DNA from: Agromyces agglutinans
GTDB lineage: Bacteria > Actinomycetota > Actinomycetes > Actinomycetales > Microbacteriaceae
Reading direction: 5' to 3'
DNA length: 64,000 bases
Assembly: GCF_009647605.1 (NCBI RefSeq)
Contig: NZ_WJIF01000012.1
Coordinates: forward strand, 22,129 to 86,128
Position numbers and translations under genes: made by a program. Each line of letters begins with the position of its first letter. Positions within the stretch are counted from its first letter, which is position 1. A model generated the notes under the pieces. It did no database searches. It was given only the letters and a program-made list of their open reading frames with translations, and was not told where the DNA came from. Shown here in pieces: positions 47,501 through 55,626 of this stretch.

Positions 47501-48502
47501 GATCGTCACGTAGTCGGCGCCGGAGTAGTGCCCGCTCGCGGCCTTCTGGCGCTGCAGCAGCACGTCGTTCAGCAGGCTCGACGCGCCGAATCGGAACAGG
47601 TGCGGCTGCAGCCACTCCTCGCCCACCGTCTCGGCGACGGTGACGAGGTACTTGATCGCGTCTTTCGAGGTGCGGATGCCGCCGGCCGGTTTCACCCCGA
47701 TGCGCTGGCCGGTCAGCCGGTGCCAGTCGCGCACGACCTCGAGCATCAGCAGGGTGACGGGCAGCGTCGCGGCGGGCTGCACCTTGCCGGTCGACGTCTT
47801 GATGAAGTCGCCCCCCGCGAGGATGGACAGCCACGACGCACGGCGCACGTTGTCGTAGGTGACGAGTTCGCCGGTCTCGAGGATGACCTTGAGGCTCGCG
47901 CTGGTGCCGTCGGCGCGACGGCACGCCTCTTTGACGGCGGCGATCTGATCGAAGACCAGGCCGTAGCGGCCCGCGAGGAACGCGCCGCGATCGATCACCA
48001 TGTCGATCTCGTCGGCACCCGCGGCGACCGCCTCGGCGGTGTCGGCGAGCTTGATCTCGAGCGACGAGCGCCCGCTCGGGAACGCGGTCGCGACCGCGGC
48101 GACCGCGACGGCGCCGTCGTCGGGGTCGCCGTGCGCCGCGCCGAGCGCGTCGACGGCGACCGGGACCAGGTCGCCGTACACGCAGACCGCGGCCACGCGG
48201 GGCGTGCCCGGTACGCCGGGGTCGGGGTTCAGCGCCTTGCCGACGAGCGAGCGGACCTTGCCCGGCGTGTCGGCGCCCTCGAGCGTCGTGAGGTCGATGA
48301 GCGAGATGATGCGGTCGAGCGCCCAGGCCTTCGACGTGGTCTTGATCGAGCGCGTGCCGAGGCCTGCGGCCCGCTGCTCGAGCCCGACCGCGTCGACCCC
48401 GGGGATGCCGTGGAGGTAGCGGCGCAGGGTCGCGTCGTCGGGTTCGCCGCCCAGCACCGCGAGCGCACGCTCGCGAGCGGTGACGAGAGAGGTGCCTGCC
48501 AT
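47495..48502 (-). CDS. deoC: Deoxyribose-phosphate aldolase
   Basis: 335 residues, longer than the 250-260 of short DeoC enzymes because of an extended N-terminus. The Schiff-base lysine lies in FIKTSTGK; LKVILETGEL and GVKPAGGIRT complete the TIM-barrel site. It splits 2-deoxyribose-5-phosphate into acetaldehyde and glyceraldehyde-3-phosphate. Acetaldehyde would pass to the aldehyde dehydrogenase genes next in line. Upstream is a SorC-type regulator on the same strand. Confidence 0.95.
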   Translation of the reverse strand: MAGTSLVTARERALAVLGGEPDDATLRRYLHGIPGVDAVGLEQRAAGLGTRSIKTTSKAWALDRIISLIDLTTLEGADTPGKVRSLVGKALNPDPGVPGTPRVAAVCVYGDLVPVAVDALGAAHGDPDDGAVAVAAVATAFPSGRSSLEIKLADTAEAVAAGADEIDMVIDRGAFLAGRYGLVFDQIAAVKEACRRADGTSASLKVILETGELVTYDNVRRASWLSILAGGDFIKTSTGKVQPAATLPVTLLMLEVVRDWHRLTGQRIGVKPAGGIRTSKDAIKYLVTVAETVGEEWLQPHLFRFGASSLLNDVLLQRQKAASGHYSGADYVTID

Positions 48503-48546
48503 GGTCGAGACCTGCCGATCGGTTGTGGTGGTGCGGGAGGACGGCG

Positions 48547-49491
48547 TCAGCCGTCGAGGAGGTGGAGTGCGGTCGCCTCATCGGTCACGAGGACGGTGCA
48601 CAGTCGGCTGCGGACGACCGCATCGGCGACCGGATGCTTCGCCGGCCCCGAGATGACCGCGATGGACAGCGGCGCCGCGCGCAGTTCGTCGAGCGTCAGG
48701 CCGACCGTGCGCGCATCGAGCGCGGGATCGACGATGTTGCCGTCGGAGTCGATATAGCGACCGACGACGTCGCCGACGGCCCCCTTCTCGACGAGGAGAT
48801 CGACCTCGGATGCCGCGAGGTACCCGCTCTCGACATGGACGGAGGTGTGGTCGGCGGCGCCCGCGCTGAACAGGTACGCGTCGGCCGAACGGGCCAGGTC
48901 GATGACTCCGGCGACGACGCGGTCGGACTCGATGGCCTGCTTGGTCGCGAGGCGCTCGAGGATCGCCGGGCTCGGCAGCAGCGTCGCGCTGCCGCCGCCC
49001 TTCTGCGCGATGCCGACGGCCGTGGCCGCCGCGGTGCCCGGGCGCCGGTTGAGGCTCACGCCGCCGTTGATCTGCACGACGTTCACGCCCGTGGCCCAGC
49101 CGTTGCGCAGGTGCTGCGAGAGGTCGAACAGCGTGCGGCCCCAGCTGACGCCGAGCGTGCGCGGCACGGGGCGAAGGGCCGTCAGGTAGTCGGCCGCCGC
49201 CTGCGCGGTGCGGGCCTGCAGCTCTTCCGCGGTGGTGACCCCGGCGGAGGACACGACGATGGCATCGGCCAGCCCGCGCTCGTCGCGCAGGCGCCGCTCG
49301 ATCGGCAGGCGTCGCGCGCGCGGGTGCAGGATCTCGATGCGGATGAACCCGCGCTGCTTCGCCTGCGCGAGCAGCCGCCCGACCTTCCACCGCGTGAGCC
49401 GCAGCGCCTGGCCGATCTCGTCCTGCGTCTTGTTCTCCTCGTAGTAGAGCTCAGCCGCCCGGATCGAGAGCAGTTCGTCGACCTCGTCCAT
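48547..49491 (-). CDS. SorC/DeoR-type sugar-binding transcriptional regulator
   Basis: 314 residues from ATG 49489-49491, with AAGGAGGGG directly upstream. HTH at about 18-45 (NKTQDEIGQALRLTRWKVGRLL), then the SorC sugar-phosphate-binding domain with GVSWGRTLFDL, QINGGVS and DSDGNIVDP. It probably senses a deoxysugar phosphate and controls deoC-ALDH downstream. A perfect palindrome lies 66 bp upstream between it and the divergent ROK gene. Confidence 0.9.
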   Translation of the reverse strand: MDEVDELLSIRAAELYYEENKTQDEIGQALRLTRWKVGRLLAQAKQRGFIRIEILHPRARRLPIERRLRDERGLADAIVVSSAGVTTAEELQARTAQAAADYLTALRPVPRTLGVSWGRTLFDLSQHLRNGWATGVNVVQINGGVSLNRRPGTAAATAVGIAQKGGGSATLLPSPAILERLATKQAIESDRVVAGVIDLARSADAYLFSAGAADHTSVHVESGYLAASEVDLLVEKGAVGDVVGRYIDSDGNIVDPALDARTVGLTLDELRAAPLSIAVISGPAKHPVADAVVRSRLCTVLVTDEATALHLLDG

Positions 49492-49557
49492 ACCCCTCCT
49501 TCCGACCCTCCCAGCGTAGGCAGGTCCACGGCGCACGGCAACACTCGCGGGTATTCG

Positions 49558-49571
49558 TGCTCATATGAGCA
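49558..49571. promoter_or_regulatory. Palindrome, candidate SorC-regulator operator
   Basis: TGCTCATATGAGCA is a perfect 14-bp palindrome in the gap between the SorC-type gene and the ROK kinase gene, just upstream of the ROK -35 region. Confidence 0.55.
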
Positions 49572-49594
49572 ACGAGATGGCGGATGCCGCGGCC

Positions 49595-49600
49595 TATGCT
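49595..49600 (+). promoter_or_regulatory. -10 box (TATGCT) for the ROK kinase gene
   Basis: TATGCT lies 7 nt before the ATG at 49608. Confidence 0.5.
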
Positions 49601-49607
49601 GATGGCC

Positions 49608-50573
49608 ATGCCACGCCCTCTCGCACTCGCCGTCGACTTCGGCGGCACCAAGGTCGAAGCCGCCCTCGTCGACGCGGACGGCGCGCTCGTTCCCGGCAGC
49701 CGCCACCGCCGGCCCACTGGAGCCACTGCGACCTCCGAGGCCCTCGAGCAGTCGGTCGCCCAGGTGGTGCGGCTCGCCCACGCGGGCGCGCCCGCCGACG
49801 CCGAGGTCATCGGCGTCGGCATCGGCTGCGCCGGCCCCATCGACCTGCTCGCCGGCACCGTGTCGCCCCTGAACGTGCCCGCCTGGCGGGGGCATCCGCT
49901 CGTCGGCGACATCGAGGCGATAGTGCCCGGCGTCCCGGTCGCGATGCAGATCGACGGCCTGTGCATCGCCCTCGCCGAGGCGTGGGTCGGCGCGGGGCGC
50001 GGCGCGTCGAACCTCCTCGGCATGATCGTCTCGACCGGCGTCGGCGGCGGGCTCGTGCTCGACGGGCGCCCGGCGCACAGCCCGACGGGCAACGGCGGTC
50101 ACGTCGGCCATGTCGAGGTCGGCGGATTCGACGATGCCTGCGCCTGCGGCGGACGCGGTTGCCTCGAGGCCGTCGCCTCGGGCCCCAGGACCGTCGCGTG
50201 GGCGAGGACCCAGGGCTTCACGGGCGAGACGGGCGAAGACCTCGCCCTCGCCCACGCCGCGGGCGATCCCGTCGCGCTGGCGGCGGTCGAACGCGCCGGC
50301 ACCGCCATCGGCCGTGCGATCGCCTCGTCGACCAACCTGCTCGACCTCGACGTCGTGGCGATCGGCGGCGGGTTCTCGCGGGTCTCCCCCGCCCTGTTCA
50401 ACCACGCGCGAGCGGCGCTCGGCGAGCGCACCGCGTTCGACTTCGTCCGCCGCGTGCGGATCGTGCCCTCGGGCCTGTCCGACGAAGGGCCGCTCATCGG
50501 CGCGGCCGCGCTCGTGCACCGGCCGCCGCTCGGCGGCGCGGCGCCCGAGACCGGAGGGTCCGGCGCCGGGTAG
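49608..50573 (+). CDS. ROK family sugar kinase
   Basis: 321 residues from ATG 49608; an in-frame start 8 codons earlier would fall across the -10 box. ROK features: AVDFGGTKVEAALVD phosphate loop, GCAGPIDLL, VSTGVGGGLVLDG, and the zinc motif CACGGRGCLE near residue 178. It has no N-terminal DNA-binding domain, so it is a kinase and not a repressor. The substrate may be glucose, fructose or a deoxysugar linked to the neighbouring deoC locus. Confidence 0.9.
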   Translation: MPRPLALAVDFGGTKVEAALVDADGALVPGSRHRRPTGATATSEALEQSVAQVVRLAHAGAPADAEVIGVGIGCAGPIDLLAGTVSPLNVPAWRGHPLVGDIEAIVPGVPVAMQIDGLCIALAEAWVGAGRGASNLLGMIVSTGVGGGLVLDGRPAHSPTGNGGHVGHVEVGGFDDACACGGRGCLEAVASGPRTVAWARTQGFTGETGEDLALAHAAGDPVALAAVERAGTAIGRAIASSTNLLDLDVVAIGGGFSRVSPALFNHARAALGERTAFDFVRRVRIVPSGLSDEGPLIGAAALVHRPPLGGAAPETGGSGAG

Positions 50574-50582
50574 GGGCGTCGA

Positions 50583-51812
50583 TCACCCCTTCGAACGCAC
50601 CCGGTCGTCCTCGAGGTATCCGGGCCGCGCCACGATGAAGCCCGCGATGCCGGCGGGCACGGCGGTCGCGGCGAGCACGATCAGCGGCCAGATCCATCCG
50701 TCGGTCGCGTCATGGAGCAGCCCGATCGCCAGCGGCGCCAGCGCCGCGAAGAGGTAGCCGGCGGACTGCACGACGCCGCTCAGCGCGATCGAGCCCTCGT
50801 GCGTGCGGGTGCGGAGGTTGATCAGCACCAGTGCGAGCGGGAACAGCAACGGGCCGGTGCCGATGAGCGCGACCCACAGCCACGTCGCGGTCGCCGGCGC
50901 GAGCAGGAGGCCGCCGTACCCGAGCAGGAACGCCGCGACCGCGATGACCACGAGCAGGCGCACCTTGCCGTACCGTGCGGCGAGGATCGGCACGAGCAGG
51001 GCCGCCGGCAGCCCCATCGCCGCGAACAGCGAGAGCAGGGCGCCCGCCTCCGCCGGCGACGAGCCCGCGATGTCGGCCAGGATCGTCGGGAGCCAGGCGA
51101 ACATCACATAGGCGTTGACCGACGACACCCCGAACACCGCCGCGAGCGCCCAGGCGAGCGGCGACCGCAGGGTGCGGCGCACCTGGCCGGGCGGCGCCTC
51201 CTCGGGCACCACGACACGCGTCGACGAGCGCGGGTGCACGAGCAGTGCGACCCATGGCACGATCGCGACCACCACGAACAGCGCCCACTCCCCCAGCGAC
51301 ACCCGCCAGCCGGCCGCGTCGGCGACGGGCACCGCGACCAGCGGCGGCACGAACGTGCTCACCGAGACGATGGTCACGTACGCCGTCGTGACGAGCCCGA
51401 CGCGATCGGGGAAGTAGCGCTTCACGAGCGGCGGCAACAGCACGTTGCCGATGCCGACCGCCGCGAAGACCACCGCGCTCGCCGCCACCAGCCAGGCCGC
51501 GTCCGGCGCGAACCCCCGGGCGGCGAGCCCGGCCGCGAGCCCCACCAGCGCGCCGACCAGCGTCTTCTCGAGGCCGAACCGCTTCGCGAAGACGGGGGTG
51601 AAGATGCCGAACACCGCGAAGCACAGCGGCGGCAGCATGCCGAGCAGGCCGATCAGTGCCGGCGGCAGCGGGATGTCGGCGTCGACCTGGGCGATGATCG
51701 GCGAGAGGGATGCCACGCCGGTTCGCAGGTTGGCGGCGACGAGCAGGATGCCGAGCAGTGCGAGCGTGCGACCCGCCCAGAGGCTCCGGGGCGAGCCGTG
51801 CGGGTGCGTCAA
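50583..51812 (-). CDS. MFS transporter (CynX/NimT type)
   Basis: 409 residues with 12 predicted helices. LLVAANLRTGVASLSPII at the first helix and VKRYFPDRVGLVTTAYV in the fourth-fifth helix region are typical of the CynX/NimT family. It starts with TTG overlapping the ribF stop (TTGA), the last gene of the truB-ribF operon. The substrate is unknown. Confidence 0.88.
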   Translation of the reverse strand: MTHPHGSPRSLWAGRTLALLGILLVAANLRTGVASLSPIIAQVDADIPLPPALIGLLGMLPPLCFAVFGIFTPVFAKRFGLEKTLVGALVGLAAGLAARGFAPDAAWLVAASAVVFAAVGIGNVLLPPLVKRYFPDRVGLVTTAYVTIVSVSTFVPPLVAVPVADAAGWRVSLGEWALFVVVAIVPWVALLVHPRSSTRVVVPEEAPPGQVRRTLRSPLAWALAAVFGVSSVNAYVMFAWLPTILADIAGSSPAEAGALLSLFAAMGLPAALLVPILAARYGKVRLLVVIAVAAFLLGYGGLLLAPATATWLWVALIGTGPLLFPLALVLINLRTRTHEGSIALSGVVQSAGYLFAALAPLAIGLLHDATDGWIWPLIVLAATAVPAGIAGFIVARPGYLEDDRVRSKG

Positions 51813-52738
51813 GCCAGCAGCTTCCGAGCGACCTCGACGTCGTCGTGCATCCGCTCGATGAGCGCCTCGATGCTCTCGAACGCGACCATCCCGCGGATGC
51901 GGTCGACGAACTCGACGTCGACGAGGTGGTCGTAGAGGTCGAGGTCGCGATCGAGCACGTACGCCTCGACCTGTTTGCGCGGCACGCCTTCGAAGGTGGG
52001 GTTGTTGCCGACGGAGATCGCAGCAGGATAGGTCGTGCCCGCGTCGGTCAGCCAGCCGGCGTACACGCCGTCGGCGGGAATGAGTCCCTCCGACTCGGGC
52101 GACAGGTTCGCCGTCGGGAAGCCGAGCTCGCGACCGCGGGCGGCCCCGTGCACGACGATGCCCGAGACCGTCGGCGTGTGCCCCAGCAGTCGGGCCGCCT
52201 GTCGCACCTCGCCGTCGGCGAGGAGTTCGCGCACCCAGGTCGAGGAGACCCGGCGTTCACCGTCGGGCTTCACGTCGTCGACGACCTCGACGGTGAACCC
52301 GAACCGTTCGCCCAGCTCGACCAGCAGCGGCACGTCGCCGGCGCCCCGCGCCCCGTAGCGGAAGTCGGAGCCGACGAGCACGACCCGGGCCTGCAATGCG
52401 TCGACCAGCACGCGCTCGACGAACTCCTCGGGCGGCAGCGAGGCGAGCGAGCGGTCGAACGGGAGCAGCACCGTCGCGTCGATGCCCGTGGTCGCGAGCA
52501 GCCCGAGCTTCTGCCGCACGCTCACGAGCGCGTCGGGGCACTTGTCGGGCGCCAGCAGCGCCAGCGGGTTGCGGTCGAACGTCACCACCACAGCCCGCAG
52601 CGCGTCGCGCTCGGCGATCTCGCGGACGCGCGCGACGATCGTGCGGTGGCCCTGGTGCACGCCGTCGAACTTGCCGATCGTCACGACCGACGGGCCGTAG
52701 CCCGCCGGTACCCCGTCGATGCCCTTGAAGGTCCTCAC
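51809..52738 (-). CDS. ribF: Bifunctional riboflavin kinase / FAD synthetase
   Basis: 309 residues from a GTG overlapping the preceding stop (GTGA). The N-terminal FAD synthetase domain has TIGKFDGVHQGHR, FDRNPLALL and VGSDFRYGARGAGD. The C-terminal flavokinase has RGRELGFPTANL and AAISVGNNPTFEG. It makes FMN and FAD. Translational coupling on both sides places it in the truB operon, and no FMN riboswitch is present. Confidence 0.97.
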   Translation of the reverse strand: MRTFKGIDGVPAGYGPSVVTIGKFDGVHQGHRTIVARVREIAERDALRAVVVTFDRNPLALLAPDKCPDALVSVRQKLGLLATTGIDATVLLPFDRSLASLPPEEFVERVLVDALQARVVLVGSDFRYGARGAGDVPLLVELGERFGFTVEVVDDVKPDGERRVSSTWVRELLADGEVRQAARLLGHTPTVSGIVVHGAARGRELGFPTANLSPESEGLIPADGVYAGWLTDAGTTYPAAISVGNNPTFEGVPRKQVEAYVLDRDLDLYDHLVDVEFVDRIRGMVAFESIEALIERMHDDVEVARKLLA

Positions 52739-53187
52739 CGTGTCGCAGCCTCCGGCCGGTGCTTCGAGAGCCACCACATGCCGAGCACCGGCAGGACGAG
52801 CGGGATGAACAGGTAACCGCGGCCGTACCACGACCACACCGTGTCGTGCGGGAACCAGTCGGGGCGCACGATGCTGAGCGTGCCGATCACGAGCACGCCG
52901 ACGAACTCGAACACGATCGTCGACCAGGCCACGCGGTACCACACCCGCCCGGGTGCGATCAGGGCGATCGTGGCGACGACGTAGACCACGGCGGCGAGCG
53001 CCGAGAGCGAGTACGCGATCGGCGCCTCGTCGAACTTCTCGACGATCTGCACCAGCGACCGGCCGACCGCGGCGAGGGCCAGCACCCCGTACACGACGAT
53101 GAGCACGCGACCGACGCCGCGCACCCGACGTACGGGGGGCGAAGCGGGAGCGGGCGTGGTCGGGGGTGCGGGATGTGCGGAAGTCAT
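52735..53187 (-). CDS. Membrane protein between truB and ribF (unknown function)
   Basis: 150 residues from ATG 53185-53187. A Pro-rich N-terminus is followed by four helices (about 30-50, 60-85, 90-110, 120-142) and ends KHRPEAATR. The family is not recognised. It overlaps ribF by 4 nt. Confidence 0.8.
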   Translation of the reverse strand: MTSAHPAPPTTPAPASPPVRRVRGVGRVLIVVYGVLALAAVGRSLVQIVEKFDEAPIAYSLSALAAVVYVVATIALIAPGRVWYRVAWSTIVFEFVGVLVIGTLSIVRPDWFPHDTVWSWYGRGYLFIPLVLPVLGMWWLSKHRPEAATR

Positions 53188-53213
53188 GACGTTCGATTCT
53201 CTCACCGTGCGAC

Positions 53214-53582
53214 CTACGCCTGCTGCACGGTCCAGATCTGGAACATGCGGTAGAGCATGACCGCGACCGCCAGCGCCGCGACGCCGAGCACGACCGTCGA
53301 CCAGCGGTTGCGTTCGAGCAGCGCCCAGAACGCCGCCGCGGGCGGCAGCAGGGCCGCCGAGACGAGGTAGACCCAGAACTCGAGCACACTGCCCGTCGGT
53401 TCGTTGCCGACGGCGGGCGCCACGAGCGCGGTGACCACCTGCGCGATCAGCAGCAGTTCGACCAGCGCGAGCGCGCCGATCGTGAGATCGCTCGGCAGTC
53501 GCCCCGCGAGGCCGAGCACGAGGCAGAGGAGCCCCGCAGCGACGGAGACGCCGACCTGCACCCAGGTGAACCACTCGATCAC
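53214..53582 (-). CDS. Small four-helix membrane protein (unknown function)
   Basis: 122 residues with about four helices and few charged residues. ATG overlaps the truB stop by 4 nt. Not recognised; together with the next gene it forms a pair of small membrane proteins inside a tRNA/flavin operon. Confidence 0.8.
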   Translation of the reverse strand: MIEWFTWVQVGVSVAAGLLCLVLGLAGRLPSDLTIGALALVELLLIAQVVTALVAPAVGNEPTGSVLEFWVYLVSAALLPPAAAFWALLERNRWSTVVLGVAALAVAVMLYRMFQIWTVQQA

Positions 53583-54484
53583 GAGGCATCCTCCTGCGGG
53601 AACCCGGTGACGACCTTCAATTGGCCCGCCCGGCGCTCGACGATCGCGACGAGCCGGCCGTCAGGCGCGATCGCCGCGATGGGCTGCTCGCGCGCCGTGC
53701 CCTCGGGTGCCGGGATCCGCTTGCCGTGGCCGAGGTCGATCGCATCCTGTTCGGCGAGCTCGATCGCCGGCATCGCACGCCGCGCGGCGTCGGCCGCCGA
53801 GGTGAGCGCGGCCGCGACATCCAGGTCGTCCAGCGACGGGGCATCCGTCACCTCGAACGCGCCGATGCGCGTGCGTCGCAGCGCGGTCAGGTGCCCGCCG
53901 ATGCCGAGGCCGTCGCCGAGGTCGCGCGCGAGTGCGCGCACGTAGGTGCCCGACGAGCAGGCGACGCGCACGTCGAGGTCGATCGCGGCGCCGGCGCTCG
54001 TATCGCGCCGTCGATCGAGCAGGTCGAATGCCGTGATCGTCACGTGGCGCGCGGCGAGCTCGACCTGCTCGCCCTCGCGCACCCGCTGGTACGCGCGCTT
54101 GCCGTCGACCTTGATCGCGCTCACGGCGCTCGGCACCTGGTCGATCCCGCCCGTGAGACGGGCCATGCCGTCGGCGATCGCGGCATCCGTGATCGCGTCG
54201 ACGGCGTCGGCGGATGCCGCGGCGAACGCCTCCCCCTCAGCGTCGTCGGTCGACGTGCCCCAGCCGAGGCGGATCGTCGCGAGGTACTCCTTGTCGAGTC
54301 CGACGAGGTGGTGCAGCAGGCGGGTCGCGTGGTTGACGCCGATCAGCAGGAGACCGGTGGCCATCGGATCGAGCGTGCCGGCGTGGCCCACCTTGCGGGT
54401 GCCGGCGAGGCGGCGGACCCGCGCGACGACGTCGTGACTGGTCATCCCCTGCGGCTTGTCGACGAGGAGGATGCCGCTGTTCAC
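53579..54484 (-). CDS. truB: tRNA pseudouridine(55) synthase
   Basis: 301 residues from GTG 54482-54484. The catalytic Asp sits in KVGHAGTLDPMATGLLL (about 32-48); DKPQGMTSHDVV precedes it, and SAIKVDGKRAYQRVR and SGTYVRALARDLG follow. It makes pseudouridine 55 in tRNA T-loops. Normally near rbfA; here rbfA-infB lies 7 kb away. TAGCCT lies 7 nt before the start, so this operon has its own promoter. Confidence 0.96.
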   Translation of the reverse strand: MNSGILLVDKPQGMTSHDVVARVRRLAGTRKVGHAGTLDPMATGLLLIGVNHATRLLHHLVGLDKEYLATIRLGWGTSTDDAEGEAFAAASADAVDAITDAAIADGMARLTGGIDQVPSAVSAIKVDGKRAYQRVREGEQVELAARHVTITAFDLLDRRRDTSAGAAIDLDVRVACSSGTYVRALARDLGDGLGIGGHLTALRRTRIGAFEVTDAPSLDDLDVAAALTSAADAARRAMPAIELAEQDAIDLGHGKRIPAPEGTAREQPIAAIAPDGRLVAIVERRAGQLKVVTGFPQEDAS

Positions 54485-54491
54485 GCCGTAC

Positions 54492-54497
54492 AGGCTA
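54492..54497 (-). promoter_or_regulatory. -10 box (TAGCCT) of the truB operon
   Basis: TAGCCT lies 7 nt before the truB GTG. Confidence 0.5.
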
Positions 54498-54556
54498 ACA
54501 GCCGGGCACCGGCTGGGCGGGCGACGGCCGGAGCCGCCGGGCGGTGGGCGGCGCCG

Positions 54557-54562
54557 TACGCT
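54557..54562 (+). promoter_or_regulatory. -10 box (TACGCT) for the ketopantoate-reductase-like gene
   Basis: TACGCT lies 6 nt before the ATG at 54569. Confidence 0.5.
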
Positions 54563-54568
54563 GGAGCG

Positions 54569-55561
54569 ATGCGGATCGGGATCCTCGGCGCGGGTGCGCT
54601 CGGCGGCACGTTCGCGGCGCTGCTCGCGCGCGCCGGCCACGACGTCGAGGTCACGGCGCGCGGCGCCGGCCTCGAGGCGATCCGTGCGTCGGGACTGCGC
54701 CTCACGGGCGGGTACGGCGACGTGCACGTGCGCGTGGCCGCCGGCGAGCGGCTGACGCGCCGCCCCGACCTCGCGCTCGTCTGCACGAAGGCCCAGGATG
54801 CCTCGGCCGCGATCTCCGCCGATCGCGGGCACCTCGACGGCGCGACGATCGTCGTCGTGCAGAACGGTCTCGACGGCGTCGACACCGCGGCGCGGCTGCT
54901 TCCCGCATCGAGCTGCTTCGGCCTGCTCTCGCTCATCGCCGCCAACTACACCGAGCCCGGCGTCGTGCGCATCACCGCGACCGCGGCGAGCCATCTCGGG
55001 CGCGGCGCCGGCCCGGCAGACGACGAAGCACGGCGGATCGCCGCGGTGCTCTCCGAGGCGGTGCCGGTGACCGCGATCGACGATTTCCTCGGCGCCCAGT
55101 GGACGAAACTCGTCGTGAACATGGTCAACGCCGTGCCAGCCATCGTGGGCCGCGCGCTCGGCGAGGTCGTCGCCGACCGGGGACTCCTCGCGGTCATGAC
55201 GGCCTCCATGCGCGAGTGCGTGCGCGCCGGCATCGCGCACGACGTGCGGTTCGCGCCGCTCAACGGGCTCGACGACGCCGGCCTGCGCCGGTTCGCGCGG
55301 ATGCCCCTCTCCCTCGGTTCACGGCTCCCCCGGTCGCTCGTTCGGCGCATGGGCTGGGAGCACAACCTCGGCTCCACCCAGCAGAGCATCCGCCGCGGGC
55401 AGGAGACCGAGATCGACTTCCTGAACGGTGCGGTCGTGCGCGAGGCATCCGCCGCCGGACTCGAGGCGCCCGTCAATCGCGCGCTCGTCGACCTCGTCCA
55501 CGAGGTGGAGCGGGTGGGGTTCCTGCCCGACGAGCGGGTACGGGCGATTCCGACGCACTGA
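54569..55561 (+). CDS. Ketopantoate reductase family protein
   Basis: 330 residues. Rossmann start RIGILGAGALGGTFAALL, then LVCTKAQDAS and VVQNGLDGVD, and the ApbA C-terminal domain with QWTKLVVNMVNAV and TEIDFLNGAVV. It reduces ketopantoate with NADPH on the pantothenate route, or a related 2-keto acid. Closed downstream by a perfect hairpin shared with the surface-protein gene. Confidence 0.92.
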   Translation: MRIGILGAGALGGTFAALLARAGHDVEVTARGAGLEAIRASGLRLTGGYGDVHVRVAAGERLTRRPDLALVCTKAQDASAAISADRGHLDGATIVVVQNGLDGVDTAARLLPASSCFGLLSLIAANYTEPGVVRITATAASHLGRGAGPADDEARRIAAVLSEAVPVTAIDDFLGAQWTKLVVNMVNAVPAIVGRALGEVVADRGLLAVMTASMRECVRAGIAHDVRFAPLNGLDDAGLRRFARMPLSLGSRLPRSLVRRMGWEHNLGSTQQSIRRGQETEIDFLNGAVVREASAAGLEAPVNRALVDLVHEVERVGFLPDERVRAIPTH

Positions 55562-55573
55562 GTGCTGGCACGC

Positions 55574-55605
55574 CGAAGGGGGCCCGGCGAACCGGGCCCC
55601 CTTCG
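55574..55605. terminator. Bidirectional terminator between convergent genes
   Basis: A perfect 14-bp stem (55574-55587 with 55592-55605) with a CGAA loop, between the reductase and the surface-protein gene. Confidence 0.8.
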
Positions 55606-55626
55606 GGTGCTGTGTCAGGCCTTCGC

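Noticed and set aside
52735..52745. FMN riboswitch before ribF
   Set aside because: ribF starts inside the upstream gene's stop codon, leaving no leader.
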